From NCBI RefSeq assembly GCF_024758005.1, contig NZ_CP103288.1, positions 3,038,001 to 3,102,000 on the forward strand: a stretch of 64,000 nt of DNA, given 5' to 3'. A program made the position numbers and the translations under genes. Below are positions 8,823 through 17,980 of the stretch, one piece after another. Numbering within the stretch: the first letter of the stretch is position 1; the number at the start of each line of letters is the position of its first letter. This DNA comes from Pseudarthrobacter sp. NS4 (GTDB lineage Bacteria; Actinomycetota; Actinomycetes; Actinomycetales; Micrococcaceae). A model generated the notes under the pieces. That model did no database searches and had not been told where the DNA came from. It saw only the letters and a list, made by a program, of their open reading frames with translations.

Positions 8823-9764
8823 ATGGATTCTTCGGCCGTATTGATTGGGGCTGTCGTCAGCTGTTTCGGCGCACTGCTTCTGATTTTCGTGGTGGTACTC
8901 AAGCCGCGGTATGGAGGCATCCCATTAAACAGAAGGCGTCCCGAATCTGGCTCCGGTGGTTCCAGCATCAGTAGGGTCTCCAGTACCGCGGTCAATGCCA
9001 TGGATACCGTGATTGGCGACTCGGGAGGGCCCTTCAACGCGACACTTCTATACAACGCAGGGGTGAAATTGGCTCCAGCGGACTTCACGGTGCTGGTCAC
9101 CGCAGCGGCGTTGGTGACTGGGCTTATCGTTGCCCTCCTTACCAATGTTTTCCTTGGACTAGTGCTGGCAATTGCGGTCCCGTTCCTAGCCAGGATGTAC
9201 CTGTCGGTTCTCACGGACAAGCGTCGCGGAAAGTTTGACTCACAGCTCATCGATACGATCCAGATGCTTATCGGTGGTCTGCGTGTTGGGCACAGCGTCA
9301 TGCGATCCATCGAAGCAGCAGCCCAAGAGGCTGATGCTCCGACGTCAGAAGAACTTGCACGCATTGTCAACGAGACCAGAATCGGTAAGGATCCTCGCTT
9401 GGCCATCGACGAGGCCGCCACCCGTATGAGAAGCGAAGACTTCCGCTGGATAGGGCAGGCCATACAGATAAACAGAGAAGTGGGCGGTGACCTGGCAGAG
9501 GTGCTGGAAGAAGTAGCAGGGACAATCCGGGAACGAAGCGAGATCAAGGGGCATGTTAGGTCGCTAAGCGCTGAAGGCAAGATGTCCGCCTACATTTTGA
9601 TGGCTCTGCCAGTGGGCGTTGCATTTTTCATCAGCTTGATGAATCCCGGATACATGCGCGTCTTCTTCACCCATCCAGTAGGCATCATCATGCTGGTAGC
9701 TAGTGTTCTGATGTTTGTCATAGGTGGCTTTTGGATGAGCCGCACAGTGAAGATTAAGTTTTAG
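8823..9764 (+). CDS. tadB: TadB platform protein, first copy
   Basis: Inner-membrane platform protein of the Tad pilus (type II secretion F domain). The ATG at 8823 follows the tadA1 stop by one base; the 313-residue protein has hydrophobic segments near residues 5-25, 85-125 and two at the C-terminus. The cytoplasmic T2SSF domain spans roughly 140-275 and includes LIGGLRVGHSVMRSIEAAA and AIQINREVGGDLAEVLEEV. Normally pairs with TadC. Confidence 0.92.
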   Translation: MDSSAVLIGAVVSCFGALLLIFVVVLKPRYGGIPLNRRRPESGSGGSSISRVSSTAVNAMDTVIGDSGGPFNATLLYNAGVKLAPADFTVLVTAAALVTGLIVALLTNVFLGLVLAIAVPFLARMYLSVLTDKRRGKFDSQLIDTIQMLIGGLRVGHSVMRSIEAAAQEADAPTSEELARIVNETRIGKDPRLAIDEAATRMRSEDFRWIGQAIQINREVGGDLAEVLEEVAGTIRERSEIKGHVRSLSAEGKMSAYILMALPVGVAFFISLMNPGYMRVFFTHPVGIIMLVASVLMFVIGGFWMSRTVKIKF

Positions 9765-9774
9765 GGGAAGTCAC

Positions 9775-10653
9775 ATGTCTCCAATAACCTGGCTCATCAT
9801 TGCCGCAATAGTGCTACCACTTTCTTATTTCTCGTGGGTACTTGTGACGCTCGATCGACGGGGCGCTCTGGCAGTCCAGAGCAACTTGAACCAAGGATTC
9901 AGCGCTGGAGGAACCTCTGACGCTCAGCGGAGTAACATGCTGCTGGGCGTGTCTAAACGGCTGACGCCTAAAGGCTATGAAGCCAAGCTGGACCGGTGGC
10001 TTGCATTGGCCGGGCGGCCTCAGTCAATGCCCCTCACCAAGCTCGTCGTCTCAAAACCGCTTCTTGCATTCGGCGGGGCACTCTTTGGCCTGCTCCTTAT
10101 CAGTAAGTCTCCAACAGCACCCATGTACGGGTTGGCTTTGTTTACCACCGTGCTCCTGTATTTTGTCCCTGATCTCCTGATTTACAACAAGGGCATCAAA
10201 CGTCAGGAGGCTATTGAACTTGAGCTTCCCAATACCTTGGACCAAATGTTGATTTCCGTGGAGGCGGGGCTCGGCTTTGAATCTGCCATGGCGAGAGCCG
10301 GCGAATACGGGGGCGGTCCACTGGCTGAGGAGTTGACGCGAACGCTTCAGGACATCCAAGTGGGTCGGCCAAGGCAGGAGGCATATGATGCGCTAGCTGC
10401 CCGTTCGTCCGTCCAAGAGTTGCGGAGTTTCGTGCGGGCCGTCGTCCAGGCCGACAAATACGGCATTGGCATCGCCAAAGTACTCCGCGCACAAGCAAAA
10501 CAGGCGCGCGTCAAGCGACGCCAGCGGGCTGAAGAAAAAGCAATGAAGCTGCCAGTAAAAGTGCTTTTCCCGTTGCTGCTATTCATTTTTCCTGTGCTCT
10601 TCATCGTGCTCCTCGGACCTGCTGTTATCAGCATCATTGAAACCTTCAGCTAA
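9775..10653 (+). CDS. tadC: TadC platform protein, first copy
   Basis: Second T2SSF-type platform protein, 292 residues, ATG start ten bases after tadB1 with GGGGAAG upstream. An N-terminal helix (about 3-25) and central helices surround the domain with LDQMLISVEAGLGFESAMARA and AVVQADKYGIGIAKVLRAQA. The basic segment VKRRQRAEEKAMKLPVKV precedes the C-terminal helix, as in the second copy. Last gene of the first operon; a terminator-like hairpin follows. Confidence 0.92.
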   Translation: MSPITWLIIAAIVLPLSYFSWVLVTLDRRGALAVQSNLNQGFSAGGTSDAQRSNMLLGVSKRLTPKGYEAKLDRWLALAGRPQSMPLTKLVVSKPLLAFGGALFGLLLISKSPTAPMYGLALFTTVLLYFVPDLLIYNKGIKRQEAIELELPNTLDQMLISVEAGLGFESAMARAGEYGGGPLAEELTRTLQDIQVGRPRQEAYDALAARSSVQELRSFVRAVVQADKYGIGIAKVLRAQAKQARVKRRQRAEEKAMKLPVKVLFPLLLFIFPVLFIVLLGPAVISIIETFS

Positions 10654-10694
10654 GTAGCGTAGCTCCCCAACCGCGCCGTGAGGCGCCCAAGTAC

Positions 10695-10732
10695 CGGACC
10701 CCCTCGGCACCCAGAACCGAGGGGGTCCGTTT
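10695..10732 (+). terminator. Terminator of the first Tad operon
   Basis: CGGACCCCCTCGG (10695-10707) pairs perfectly with CCGAGGGGGTCCG (10717-10729), followed by a short TTT. It closes the first operon, so the second one probably has its own promoter in 10733-10890. Confidence 0.75.
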
Positions 10733-10907
10733 GCGTGTCCACAGACCGCCAAACCCAGCGTTATCGCAGGACAGGCGCAGGAAAGGCGCAGGTGAAAAAG
10801 CCTTTCCGCAGGATGCTGCAAGATCCGGATATCGCCCTCGATTTGGTTGCTAACTTCGTATCAGAGCTGGTGATGGACCAGCCCCCCAACTCGCTCAGGA
10901 GTACAAA

Positions 10908-11129
10908 ATGCTTTCTCTCATCGCTACCCTCCAGACCCTCGGCTTCAACCTGAAGAACCGCCTCCGCGAAGAAAAGGGCGCCACTGCCGTTGAATACGGC
11001 ATCATGGTTGGCCTCATTTCGGTCGTCATCATCGCCGCCGTCATCATGCTTGGCGGCCAGCTGGATGCACTCTTCGACAGCATCACCGGTAAGCTGCCCG
11101 CAGCTCCCGCCGCTCCCGCCGCCACGTAG
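10908..11129 (+). CDS. flp: Flp/Fap-type pilin, second copy
   Basis: Second Tad pilin, 73 residues, with leader KNRLREEKGATAVEYGIMV, the Flp cleavage region and E-Y pair followed by a hydrophobic helix. AGGAG lies 6 bases before the ATG. It differs from the first pilin by a Pro/Ala-rich C-terminal tail (LPAAPAAPAAT) and a different post-helix segment, so the two pili would expose different surfaces. It heads the second complete operon. Confidence 0.93.
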   Translation: MLSLIATLQTLGFNLKNRLREEKGATAVEYGIMVGLISVVIIAAVIMLGGQLDALFDSITGKLPAAPAAPAAT

Positions 11130-11168
11130 TTCACAGCTCGAAGCTCAGAGCGTTTCTCTCATAGGTTG

Positions 11169-11204
11169 GGGTGGTGGAGCCATAGGTTCCGCCACCCACC
11201 TTTG
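11169..11204 (+). terminator. Hairpin between flp2 and tadE2
   Basis: GGGTGGTGGAGCC (11169-11181) pairs with GGTTCCGCCACCC (11185-11197), including two G-T wobbles, around the loop ATA. ACCTTTG follows. The position matches the hairpin after flp1, suggesting the same device for setting the pilin to assembly-protein ratio. Confidence 0.6.
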
Positions 11205-11237
11205 TCACTGGCCACTACTAGAAAGAGGCGGCGCCAC

Positions 11238-11612
11238 ATGCCGGAAGGATCCGAGCGCGGCGCTGCCGCCGTTGAGTTCGCCATTGTCCTGCCGGTCCTA
11301 TTGGCGTTGCTACTGGGAATCATGGAGTTTGGCAGGGCCTTCAACACCCAGCTTTCCCTGACAAGTGCTGCCCGGGAAGGCGTACGGGTCATGGCAATCT
11401 CCAGCGACCAGGCCGCTGCCAAGGCTGCGACCAAGAACGCTGCCGTTTCTCTCAACCCCGCCCTCGTCGATTCAAATATCTCCTTTTCCCAAGCATCATG
11501 CGCACCCACCCAGCAAATGACCGTAACGATCCAATACACGCTTAGCACCATCACTGGCTTTGCAGGCCCGTTTGCGTTGACCGGAAAGGGCGTGATGCTG
11601 TGCGGCGGATGA
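11238..11612 (+). CDS. TadE-like minor pilin / pilus assembly protein, second copy
   Basis: 124-residue TadE protein with RGAAAVEFAIVLPVLLALLL, then EFGRAF. Cysteines C88 and C122 are at positions equivalent to those of the first copy (C-terminal MLCGG). I start at the ATG at 11238, which gives the normal short leader and has AGAGGCGG upstream. A longer frame from 11166 adds 24 basic residues without support. It overlaps the next gene by four bases (ATGA). Confidence 0.88.
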   Translation: MPEGSERGAAAVEFAIVLPVLLALLLGIMEFGRAFNTQLSLTSAAREGVRVMAISSDQAAAKAATKNAAVSLNPALVDSNISFSQASCAPTQQMTVTIQYTLSTITGFAGPFALTGKGVMLCGG

Positions 11613-12631
11613 CATACCCGAAGGGCCGCCAGGACAGCGAGCGCGGCGGAGTCGCAGTGATCGTGGCGCTGCTCATGGTTGTATTGCTCGCCTTCACCGC
11701 GTTGACCGTTGACGTGGGTGTGCTCTATTCAGAACGGGCCCAGCTGCAGAACGGTGCCGATGCCTCGGCATTAGCGGTCGCACAGAAATGTGCCAGCAGT
11801 CTTGCTGATCCCCAGTGTTCTTCCAGCTCTCCCCTGGCTTCGAGCTTGGCCAACCAGAATGCCCTGGATGGCATGAGCAACGTACAGTCAATTTCCCTGG
11901 ACACGACGGCCAGGAAAGTCAGGGTGCAGACATCGGCCCGGGAGACGGGAGCGGCAGCCAATTCAGTGTCCCTGTACTTCGCGCAAGCACTCGGCATCAC
12001 CAGCGCCGAGGTGGGCGCCAGCTCGTCCGCGGTTTGGGGCAGTCCCGTCAAGGGACCCGCACCGTTCCCCATAACTGTTTCCATCTGCCAAGTCCGCGAC
12101 AGGGCAGGGGTTATGCAACTACTGCAGCTGCATGGGAAAAACACCAACGCCGACTGCAACTACGGACCGTCAGGCGCCGCTGTGGAAGGCGGATTCGGGG
12201 GCCTCAAACAGGGGGCAGGACAGTGCGGGGCGTTCATTGACATCGCAACGTCCAGTGCGGGCGGAGAAACTGGTAACAATGCGCCACCGAATTGCGAAGC
12301 CACGCTTAACGGCTGGGCCGCAGACATGAACGCCGGCAAAGACGTGATCCTCCTGCTGCCGATTTTCAATTCCGTCACGGGAACAGGATCCGGCGCTGTC
12401 TACGGACTAACAACCTTCGCCGCGTTTAAGGTCGCGGGATGGAAAGTTGGCAGTTCAGGGCTTCCCTACACATTCCGCAACCGATCACCCGACGTCCCCT
12501 CCGGCCTTGAATGCCGGGAGCCGTGCCGCGGCATCATCGGCACGTTCGTGAAGTACGTTTCTTTGATGGATGGTTACACTCTGGGCCCTGTCAATACTGA
12601 TGGTGCCACCATAGTGCGTATGACAAACTAG
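11609..12631 (+). CDS. TadG-like Flp pilus assembly protein, second copy
   Basis: 340-residue homologue of the protein at 4284. The Tad domain reads RGGVAVIVALLMVVLLAF and DVGVLYSERAQLQNGADASA. The exported domain keeps the cysteine segments QCGAFIDIATS, PPNCEATLNG and LECREPCRGIIG, and the shared stretch ILLLPIFNSVTGTG. The ATG at 11609 overlaps the tadE2 stop. A GTG three codons upstream is an alternative. Envelope-anchored; function inferred from family and position. Confidence 0.86.
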   Translation: MTYPKGRQDSERGGVAVIVALLMVVLLAFTALTVDVGVLYSERAQLQNGADASALAVAQKCASSLADPQCSSSSPLASSLANQNALDGMSNVQSISLDTTARKVRVQTSARETGAAANSVSLYFAQALGITSAEVGASSSAVWGSPVKGPAPFPITVSICQVRDRAGVMQLLQLHGKNTNADCNYGPSGAAVEGGFGGLKQGAGQCGAFIDIATSSAGGETGNNAPPNCEATLNGWAADMNAGKDVILLLPIFNSVTGTGSGAVYGLTTFAAFKVAGWKVGSSGLPYTFRNRSPDVPSGLECREPCRGIIGTFVKYVSLMDGYTLGPVNTDGATIVRMTN

Positions 12632-12655
12632 TAAAGCCCGACCACAGGAGAGTCA

Positions 12656-13393
12656 GTGAAATCTCGCTTATTGGCAGGAACCGCTGCTGTCCTGCTCGGA
12701 ATCATCGGGATGGTCCTGGTTTTCTCTTACGCCCAGGGCGCTGACCGCAGGGCGCAGGAAGGGCTGAAGCCGGTCGACGTGTTGGTCGTTCAAGAAGCAG
12801 TACCCGCCGGCACTCCCGTGGAGGCGCTGGCCAAATCCCTTGCCCTCAAGCCGGTCCCTGCCAACGCAGTACCGGGCAGTGCCTTGAAAAATCTTGATGC
12901 CGCTGCCGGGAAAGTCACCGGTGCTGACCTGGTTCCCGGCGAGCAACTCGTAGCCGAACGGCTCTTGGACCCCGCGGAACTGCAAACCCCGGGTTCCGTC
13001 CCGGTACCCGAGGGGCTCCAGGAAGTGTCCGTGGCATTGGATCCCCAGCGCACCGTGGGTGCGCGGCTTGTTGCAGGGGACACCGTTGGCATGTTCATCT
13101 CCTTCCCCGCAGGTCCATCAGAGACCAATGCACCCCCGGAAACCACGCAGTTCGTCTTCCACCGCCTCCTGATCTCTGGCATCCAACAGACAGCCGCGCC
13201 GGCGCAGGAGGAGACCGCCGGTACACCGGCCCTCCCTACGGGGACCATGATGGTCACTTTCGCAGTTGACGCTGCGACGGCGGCCCGCATTGTCTTCGCC
13301 GCAGAATTCGGCACTATCTGGCTGAGTAAAGAATCCGAGCAAGCCGCCCCGGGTGCAGCTGAGATCATCCGGAAGAACAGGATGTACAAGTGA
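12656..13393 (+). CDS. cpaB: CpaB/RcpC-like Flp pilus assembly protein, second copy
   Basis: 245 residues from a GTG start with AGGAG five bases upstream. It has an N-terminal membrane helix (about 5-25) and an SAF-type domain including DVLVVQEAVPAGTPVE and DLVPGEQLVAERLLDP. It is clearly colinear with the first cpaB but shorter in the linker before the C-terminal AARIVFAAEFGTIWLSK segment. Its stop overlaps the GTG of cpaE2 (GTGA). Confidence 0.88.
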   Translation: MKSRLLAGTAAVLLGIIGMVLVFSYAQGADRRAQEGLKPVDVLVVQEAVPAGTPVEALAKSLALKPVPANAVPGSALKNLDAAAGKVTGADLVPGEQLVAERLLDPAELQTPGSVPVPEGLQEVSVALDPQRTVGARLVAGDTVGMFISFPAGPSETNAPPETTQFVFHRLLISGIQQTAAPAQEETAGTPALPTGTMMVTFAVDAATAARIVFAAEFGTIWLSKESEQAAPGAAEIIRKNRMYK

Positions 13394-14589
13394 GCCGGTT
13401 CGTCCTCATCACCCCCAATGGCGACTTCGACGCCCGGCTGAGACAGGCAGTGTCCGAAGGACTGCATGGAGCGGTACAGACGTTCGCAACCGACGTCGTC
13501 CCCTCTGAACCGCAGCACCTGTTCGAACAGATGAACCAGGAACAGCCTGAAGTGCTGATCCTGGGACCTGAAGTACCCATTGAGGACGCCCTCCGCCTCG
13601 CCACCGTCTTTGACGTCCGGTTTCCTGAAATCAGCGTCATTCTCGTCGCGGAAGCGGACCCCGATACCGTCTTGCACGCCATGCGCGCCGGTGTCAGGGA
13701 TGTCCTCCATCCCGCCTCGGACCCCGCCCAGATCCGGGTGATCCTTGAACGCGGTTGCCAGGCTTTTGCCAGCCGCCAGCGGAACCACGAGGAACAGGCC
13801 GCGGACCCTACCCCCAAGGGACTGGTTATCGGCGTTTTTTCTCCAAAAGGCGGGGTGGGCAAGACCACCATAGCGACGAACATTGCCGTGGGGCTGGGCA
13901 AGATCGCACCGATGAGCGTAGTGCTTGTGGACCTGGATCTTCAATTCGGAGATGTGGCATCCGGTTTGGATCTGGACCCTGAACACACGGTGACCGATGC
14001 GGTTACCCCGTCTGCGAGCCAGGATTCGTTGGTGCTCAAGGCCTTCCTCACCGTCCACCCAGCCAGTATCTATGCCCTTTGTGCACCGAAGAATCCTGTC
14101 GAAGCCGATGAAATCAGCGTGGAGCAAGTGTCCCGGCTGCTGGAACAACTGGCCGGGGAATTCCAGTATGTGGTGATCGACACCGCTCCGGGCCTGACCG
14201 AGATGGTGCTCACCAGCCTGGAGCACTGCACGGACGCCGTCTGGGTAACGGGCATGGACGTGCCCGGCGTCCGCGGGCTGCGTTCAGGGTTGGATGTCCT
14301 GCGCCAACTCAACATTCTTCCGGCCTCCAGGCACGTGGTCCTCAATATGGCTGATGCCAAATCCGGGCTGTCCGTCCAGGACGTGGAAGCAACGGTCGGT
14401 GCGCCGGTGGATATCAGCATTCCGCGCTCAAAAGCTGTAGCCTACTCCACCAACCGTGGAGTTCCTCTCCTCCAGAGCTCCCGCCGTGACCCGGCCATCA
14501 AAGGATTCCAGCGCCTGGTGGAGCGGTTCAACCCGGTCTGGCGCCTCAAGGCGCAACGCCAGCAACACAGAAGGGTGGTAATACGATGA
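13390..14589 (+). CDS. cpaE: CpaE/TadZ pilus-localising ATPase, second copy
   Basis: 399-residue MinD-like ATPase starting with GTG. The atypical receiver domain (EVLILGPEV, no acceptor Asp) is followed by the P-loop KGGVGKTT at 153-160 and VDLDLQFGDVASGL. It is alignable end to end with the first copy. The strongest agreement is around the ATPase core and KSGLSVQDVEAT. It overlaps both neighbours by four bases. Confidence 0.92.
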   Translation: MSRFVLITPNGDFDARLRQAVSEGLHGAVQTFATDVVPSEPQHLFEQMNQEQPEVLILGPEVPIEDALRLATVFDVRFPEISVILVAEADPDTVLHAMRAGVRDVLHPASDPAQIRVILERGCQAFASRQRNHEEQAADPTPKGLVIGVFSPKGGVGKTTIATNIAVGLGKIAPMSVVLVDLDLQFGDVASGLDLDPEHTVTDAVTPSASQDSLVLKAFLTVHPASIYALCAPKNPVEADEISVEQVSRLLEQLAGEFQYVVIDTAPGLTEMVLTSLEHCTDAVWVTGMDVPGVRGLRSGLDVLRQLNILPASRHVVLNMADAKSGLSVQDVEATVGAPVDISIPRSKAVAYSTNRGVPLLQSSRRDPAIKGFQRLVERFNPVWRLKAQRQQHRRVVIR

Positions 14590-16058
14590 AGCTATCCGAA
14601 CGCATCAGCATGGCTCAGGCAGCGCCGTCGGATACTGCCCCAAAGAAACCCCGTACTGCAACCGCCAGCCCGCCGCCGCCCCCTGAAGTCCCGGACCAGA
14701 AGGACAAGCGCGAGCCCTTGGGGCACCTGCCCAAGCAGCCCGCTGCGCCCAAAGCTAAGGCCGTGGATGCGCTCGCCGGGCTCAAACAGCGGGCGGCCAC
14801 CTCCCTTTTTGAACGGATGGGGTCGCGTTTCAGCGATTCATCCGTAACCGAGGAGGATCTGCGCAAAGCTGCGCGGGATGAGCTGAGCCAGATTATCGAC
14901 GGTGAACAGGTTCCGTTGTCGCCGGATGAGCGCACGCGCCTGGTTCGCGACGTCGCTGATGATGTTCTGGGCTATGGGCCGCTGCAGCGGCTCCTCGACG
15001 ACCCTGACGTCACCGAAATCATGGTCAACAGAATGGACCGGATCTATGTGGAGCGGAAAGGCAAGCTAACGCTCACTGATTCGCAGTTCAGTTCCGAGGC
15101 GCATTTGCGCACGGTCATCGAACGCATTGTGTCAAAGGTAGGCCGCCGCATCGATGAATCGTCGCCGCTGGTCGACGCACGTTTGGAAGACGGTTCCCGT
15201 GTGAATGCCGTGATCCCGCCGCTGGCAGTGGGAGGATCCTCGTTAACCATCCGTAAGTTCAGCAAGGTTCCCTTGACTGTCAAGAACCTGATCGACTTTG
15301 GCACTCTGACGCCTGAGATGGCCGAGCTGCTGAACGCCTGTGTTAAGGCCAAGTTGAACATCATCGTGTCCGGCGGCACCGGAACGGGCAAGACTACCTT
15401 GCTCAACGTACTTTCCTCCTTCCTTCCGGACACGGACCGCATCGTTACCATCGAGGACGCCGTCGAGCTTCAGATCCAGCAGGACCATGTGGTCCGTCTC
15501 GAAAGCCGGCCGCCCAACACTGAAGGTAAAGGCGAAGTCACCATCCGTGAGCTGCTCCGTAACTCGCTTCGTATGCGTCCGGACCGAATTGTGGTGGGTG
15601 AGGTCCGCGGCGGGGAGTCCCTTGACATGCTCCAGGCGATGAATACCGGTCATGACGGGTCCCTCTCCACTGTTCACTCGAACTCGCCGAGGGATGCTGT
15701 TGCCCGATTGGAGACCCTCGTCCTCATGGCGGGCATGGACCTCCCGCTGCGTGCCATCCGGGAGCAAATTGCCTCTGCAGTCCACCTGATTGTGCAGATT
15801 TCACGGCTTCGGGACGGAACCCGCCGGATCACGCACGTGACCGAGGTGCAAGGCATGGAAGGGGATATCGTCACGCTGCAAGACGCCTTCGTGTTCGACT
15901 TCTCGGCTGGGGTGGACAGCCATGGAAAGTTCCTTGGAAAACCGGTCCCGACAGGAATCCGGCCCCGCTTCATCGACCGCTTCGAAGATATGGGGATTCA
16001 TGTGTCCCCTGGCGTTTTTGGCTCTACCGGCGGGCAGCCCACGCCTGCCAGAGGCTAA
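14586..16058 (+). CDS. tadA: TadA/CpaF secretion ATPase, second copy
   Basis: 490-residue pilus motor ATPase. It has a Pro/Lys-rich variable N-terminus (about 11-58), then a conserved body with Walker A GGTGTGKT at 263-270, Walker [12 protein letters not shown] and His box [15 protein letters not shown]. Nearly all differences from the first copy lie in the first 60 residues. ATG start coupled to cpaE2 by ATGA. Confidence 0.95.
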   Translation: MKLSERISMAQAAPSDTAPKKPRTATASPPPPPEVPDQKDKREPLGHLPKQPAAPKAKAVDALAGLKQRAATSLFERMGSRFSDSSVTEEDLRKAARDELSQIIDGEQVPLSPDERTRLVRDVADDVLGYGPLQRLLDDPDVTEIMVNRMDRIYVERKGKLTLTDSQFSSEAHLRTVIERIVSKVGRRIDESSPLVDARLEDGSRVNAVIPPLAVGGSSLTIRKFSKVPLTVKNLIDFGTLTPEMAELLNACVKAKLNIIVSGGTGTGKTTLLNVLSSFLPDTDRIVTIEDAVELQIQQDHVVRLESRPPNTEGKGEVTIRELLRNSLRMRPDRIVVGEVRGGESLDMLQAMNTGHDGSLSTVHSNSPRDAVARLETLVLMAGMDLPLRAIREQIASAVHLIVQISRLRDGTRRITHVTEVQGMEGDIVTLQDAFVFDFSAGVDSHGKFLGKPVPTGIRPRFIDRFEDMGIHVSPGVFGSTGGQPTPARG

Positions 16059-16067
16059 GGGGTATGC

Positions 16068-16997
16068 GTGCTGATCCTCGGAATAGCCCTCATGTCGCTG
16101 GCTGTAATTGCCGTTGCCCTCGTGATCGTCGTTCAGTCCCAGCCAGCGGTGCGACGGGACCGTCGGCGTCCGTATGAGCAGGATTCGAAATCCCAGGTTT
16201 CGGTCTTCATCGGTTCGGCCGCAGCGGATCTGAACAAGTTTCTGGCCGCAAGGCAGGTCCGGCTTTACAACCCCGAAGCGCTCGAGCGGGCGGGGGTCCG
16301 GCTGAACCAGGCTGATTTCATGATCCTCGTGGCCGCCGGGTCCAGCGTTGCCGCCCTGGTCGGCCTGGTGGTCCAAGGACCTTTCCTCGCGGTCCTGTGT
16401 GCCTTGGCAATCCCGTTTGCCGCCCAGTTCTACCTGAAGCAGCGGGCGGCAAAACGGCGCAGCCAATTCGACGAGCAACTCGGTGATACCCTGCACCTCT
16501 TGACCGGCGGCCTTCGCGCCGGCCACAGCATCCTGCGCTCCATCGACGCCGCGGCCGCCGAATCTCCCAGCCCCACAGCGCAGGAGATGCGGCGCATCGT
16601 CACGGAAACAAGTCTGGGCCGTGACCTGCTGTCTGCTTTGAACGACACCGCTGAACGGATGCAAAGCGAAGATTTTGTGTGGATCGCCCAAGCCGTCCAG
16701 ATTAACCGCGAAGTAGGCGGAAACCTTGCGGAGGTGCTGGACCAGGTCAACGAAACCATCCGGGAGCGCTCCGAAATCAAAGGCCACATCAAAGCCTTGG
16801 CCGCTGAGGGAAAATTTTCCGCTTACATACTGATGGCAATGCCTGTGGGCATCATCGCCCTGCTGATGGTCATCAGCCCTGGTTACATGGACGTCATGTT
16901 CACTGAAGTTCTGGGATGGATCCTCATAGGCGCGTCGGTTGTGTTTATGACCATCGGCGCCCTGTGGCTCCGCAAGATTGTGGACCTGAAGTTCTGA
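16068..16997 (+). CDS. tadB: TadB platform protein, second copy
   Basis: 309 residues from a GTG at 16068. N-terminal helix (about 2-22), a membrane pair near 85-120, and a T2SSF domain with LTGGLRAGHSILRSIDAAAA and AVQINREVGGNLAEVLDQV, then two C-terminal helices. It is colinear with the first tadB, and the stop is followed two bases later by the tadC2 start. Confidence 0.91.
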   Translation: MLILGIALMSLAVIAVALVIVVQSQPAVRRDRRRPYEQDSKSQVSVFIGSAAADLNKFLAARQVRLYNPEALERAGVRLNQADFMILVAAGSSVAALVGLVVQGPFLAVLCALAIPFAAQFYLKQRAAKRRSQFDEQLGDTLHLLTGGLRAGHSILRSIDAAAAESPSPTAQEMRRIVTETSLGRDLLSALNDTAERMQSEDFVWIAQAVQINREVGGNLAEVLDQVNETIRERSEIKGHIKALAAEGKFSAYILMAMPVGIIALLMVISPGYMDVMFTEVLGWILIGASVVFMTIGALWLRKIVDLKF

Positions 16998-16999
16998 TT

Positions 17000-17884
17000 A
17001 TGAATATGCTCGTAATTATCTCCGGCCTCCTGGTGGCGCTGCCATCCGCCTACTTGCTCTGGTCGTTGTTGGGAAGCGACAAGAAAGCCGAGGAGGCTGT
17101 CCGTAACAACCTGGTCCGCGGCAAGGACCTGGATGTGGCCGAAGTCAGGGAGGAGGATGGCATTTTCCTCCGCATCGGCCGTCGGATCACTCCCGACGCC
17201 TATGTGCGGAAGCTTGACCAGATGCTCAGCCTTGCCGGCCGGCCCCCGTCCATCCCCCTGGGCCGGCTGCTGGCAGCAAAACCCGCTCTTGGGTTTGCCG
17301 GTGCGCTTTTCGGCCTGTTCCTCAGCACCGCGGGGTCCAATCCCGTGCTCAAGCTTCTCGGCGCCGTTGTTTTCCTGTTTGGTTACTTCATCCCGGATTT
17401 GCTCTTGTTGAGCAAGGCCCAGGAGCGGCAAAAAAAGATCCAGCTCGAACTGGCCAATACCTTGGACCAGATGCTGATTTCCGTTGAAGCTGGCCTCGGC
17501 TTTGAAGGAGCCATGGCCCGGGCCGGACAAAATGGAACCGGCCCACTGGCGGAAGAACTGGTGCGGACGCTGCAGGACATGCAGGTTGGCCGGAGCCGCC
17601 GCGAGTCCTATCTTGGGCTGGCCCAGCGGACCAGCGCGCCTGAGCTGCGGAGCTTCGTTCAGGCCGTGGTCCAGGCCGATGCCTACGGAATCGCCATCAG
17701 CCGGGTGCTGCGGGTGCAGGCTAAGGTCATGCGGGTTAAACGGCGCCAGCGGGCCGAAGAAAAAGCTATGAAGCTGCCTGTCATGGTGCTTTTCCCCCTG
17801 CTCTTCTTCATCTTTCCAGTGCTCTTCATAGCCATTCTCGGCCCCACTGTCATTCGTGCAATTGCGGCCTTTACCGGCCAGTAG
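17000..17884 (+). CDS. tadC: TadC platform protein, second copy
   Basis: 294-residue partner of TadB. The ATG at 17000 is chosen because the upstream part of the open frame lies inside tadB2; a second ATG two codons later is possible. It keeps LDQMLISVEAGLGFEGAMARA, AVVQADAYGIAISRVLRVQA and the basic block before the last helix. Last gene of the second operon. No clear terminator follows, so read-through into the HPt-like gene 96 bases downstream is possible. Confidence 0.91.
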   Translation: MNMLVIISGLLVALPSAYLLWSLLGSDKKAEEAVRNNLVRGKDLDVAEVREEDGIFLRIGRRITPDAYVRKLDQMLSLAGRPPSIPLGRLLAAKPALGFAGALFGLFLSTAGSNPVLKLLGAVVFLFGYFIPDLLLLSKAQERQKKIQLELANTLDQMLISVEAGLGFEGAMARAGQNGTGPLAEELVRTLQDMQVGRSRRESYLGLAQRTSAPELRSFVQAVVQADAYGIAISRVLRVQAKVMRVKRRQRAEEKAMKLPVMVLFPLLFFIFPVLFIAILGPTVIRAIAAFTGQ

Positions 17885-17980
17885 TTGACATGCGGTCAAG
17901 TTTCGCAGGATGCCGCAAGGTTTCCACAAGATCGGCCCAAGTCAAGCCCTGCAGATCAGGTTAGGAAGTAGCCTTGAACA

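Noticed and set aside
12790-14226. 478-codon open frame opposite cpaB2 and cpaE2
   Set aside because: Crosses two well-supported genes on the other strand and has no recognisable motif.
2671-17884. Type II or type IV secretion system
   Set aside because: The presence of Flp pilins, TadE/TadG, CpaB, CpaE and the CpaF-type ATPase marks a Tad pilus. No secretin, relaxase or coupling protein is present.
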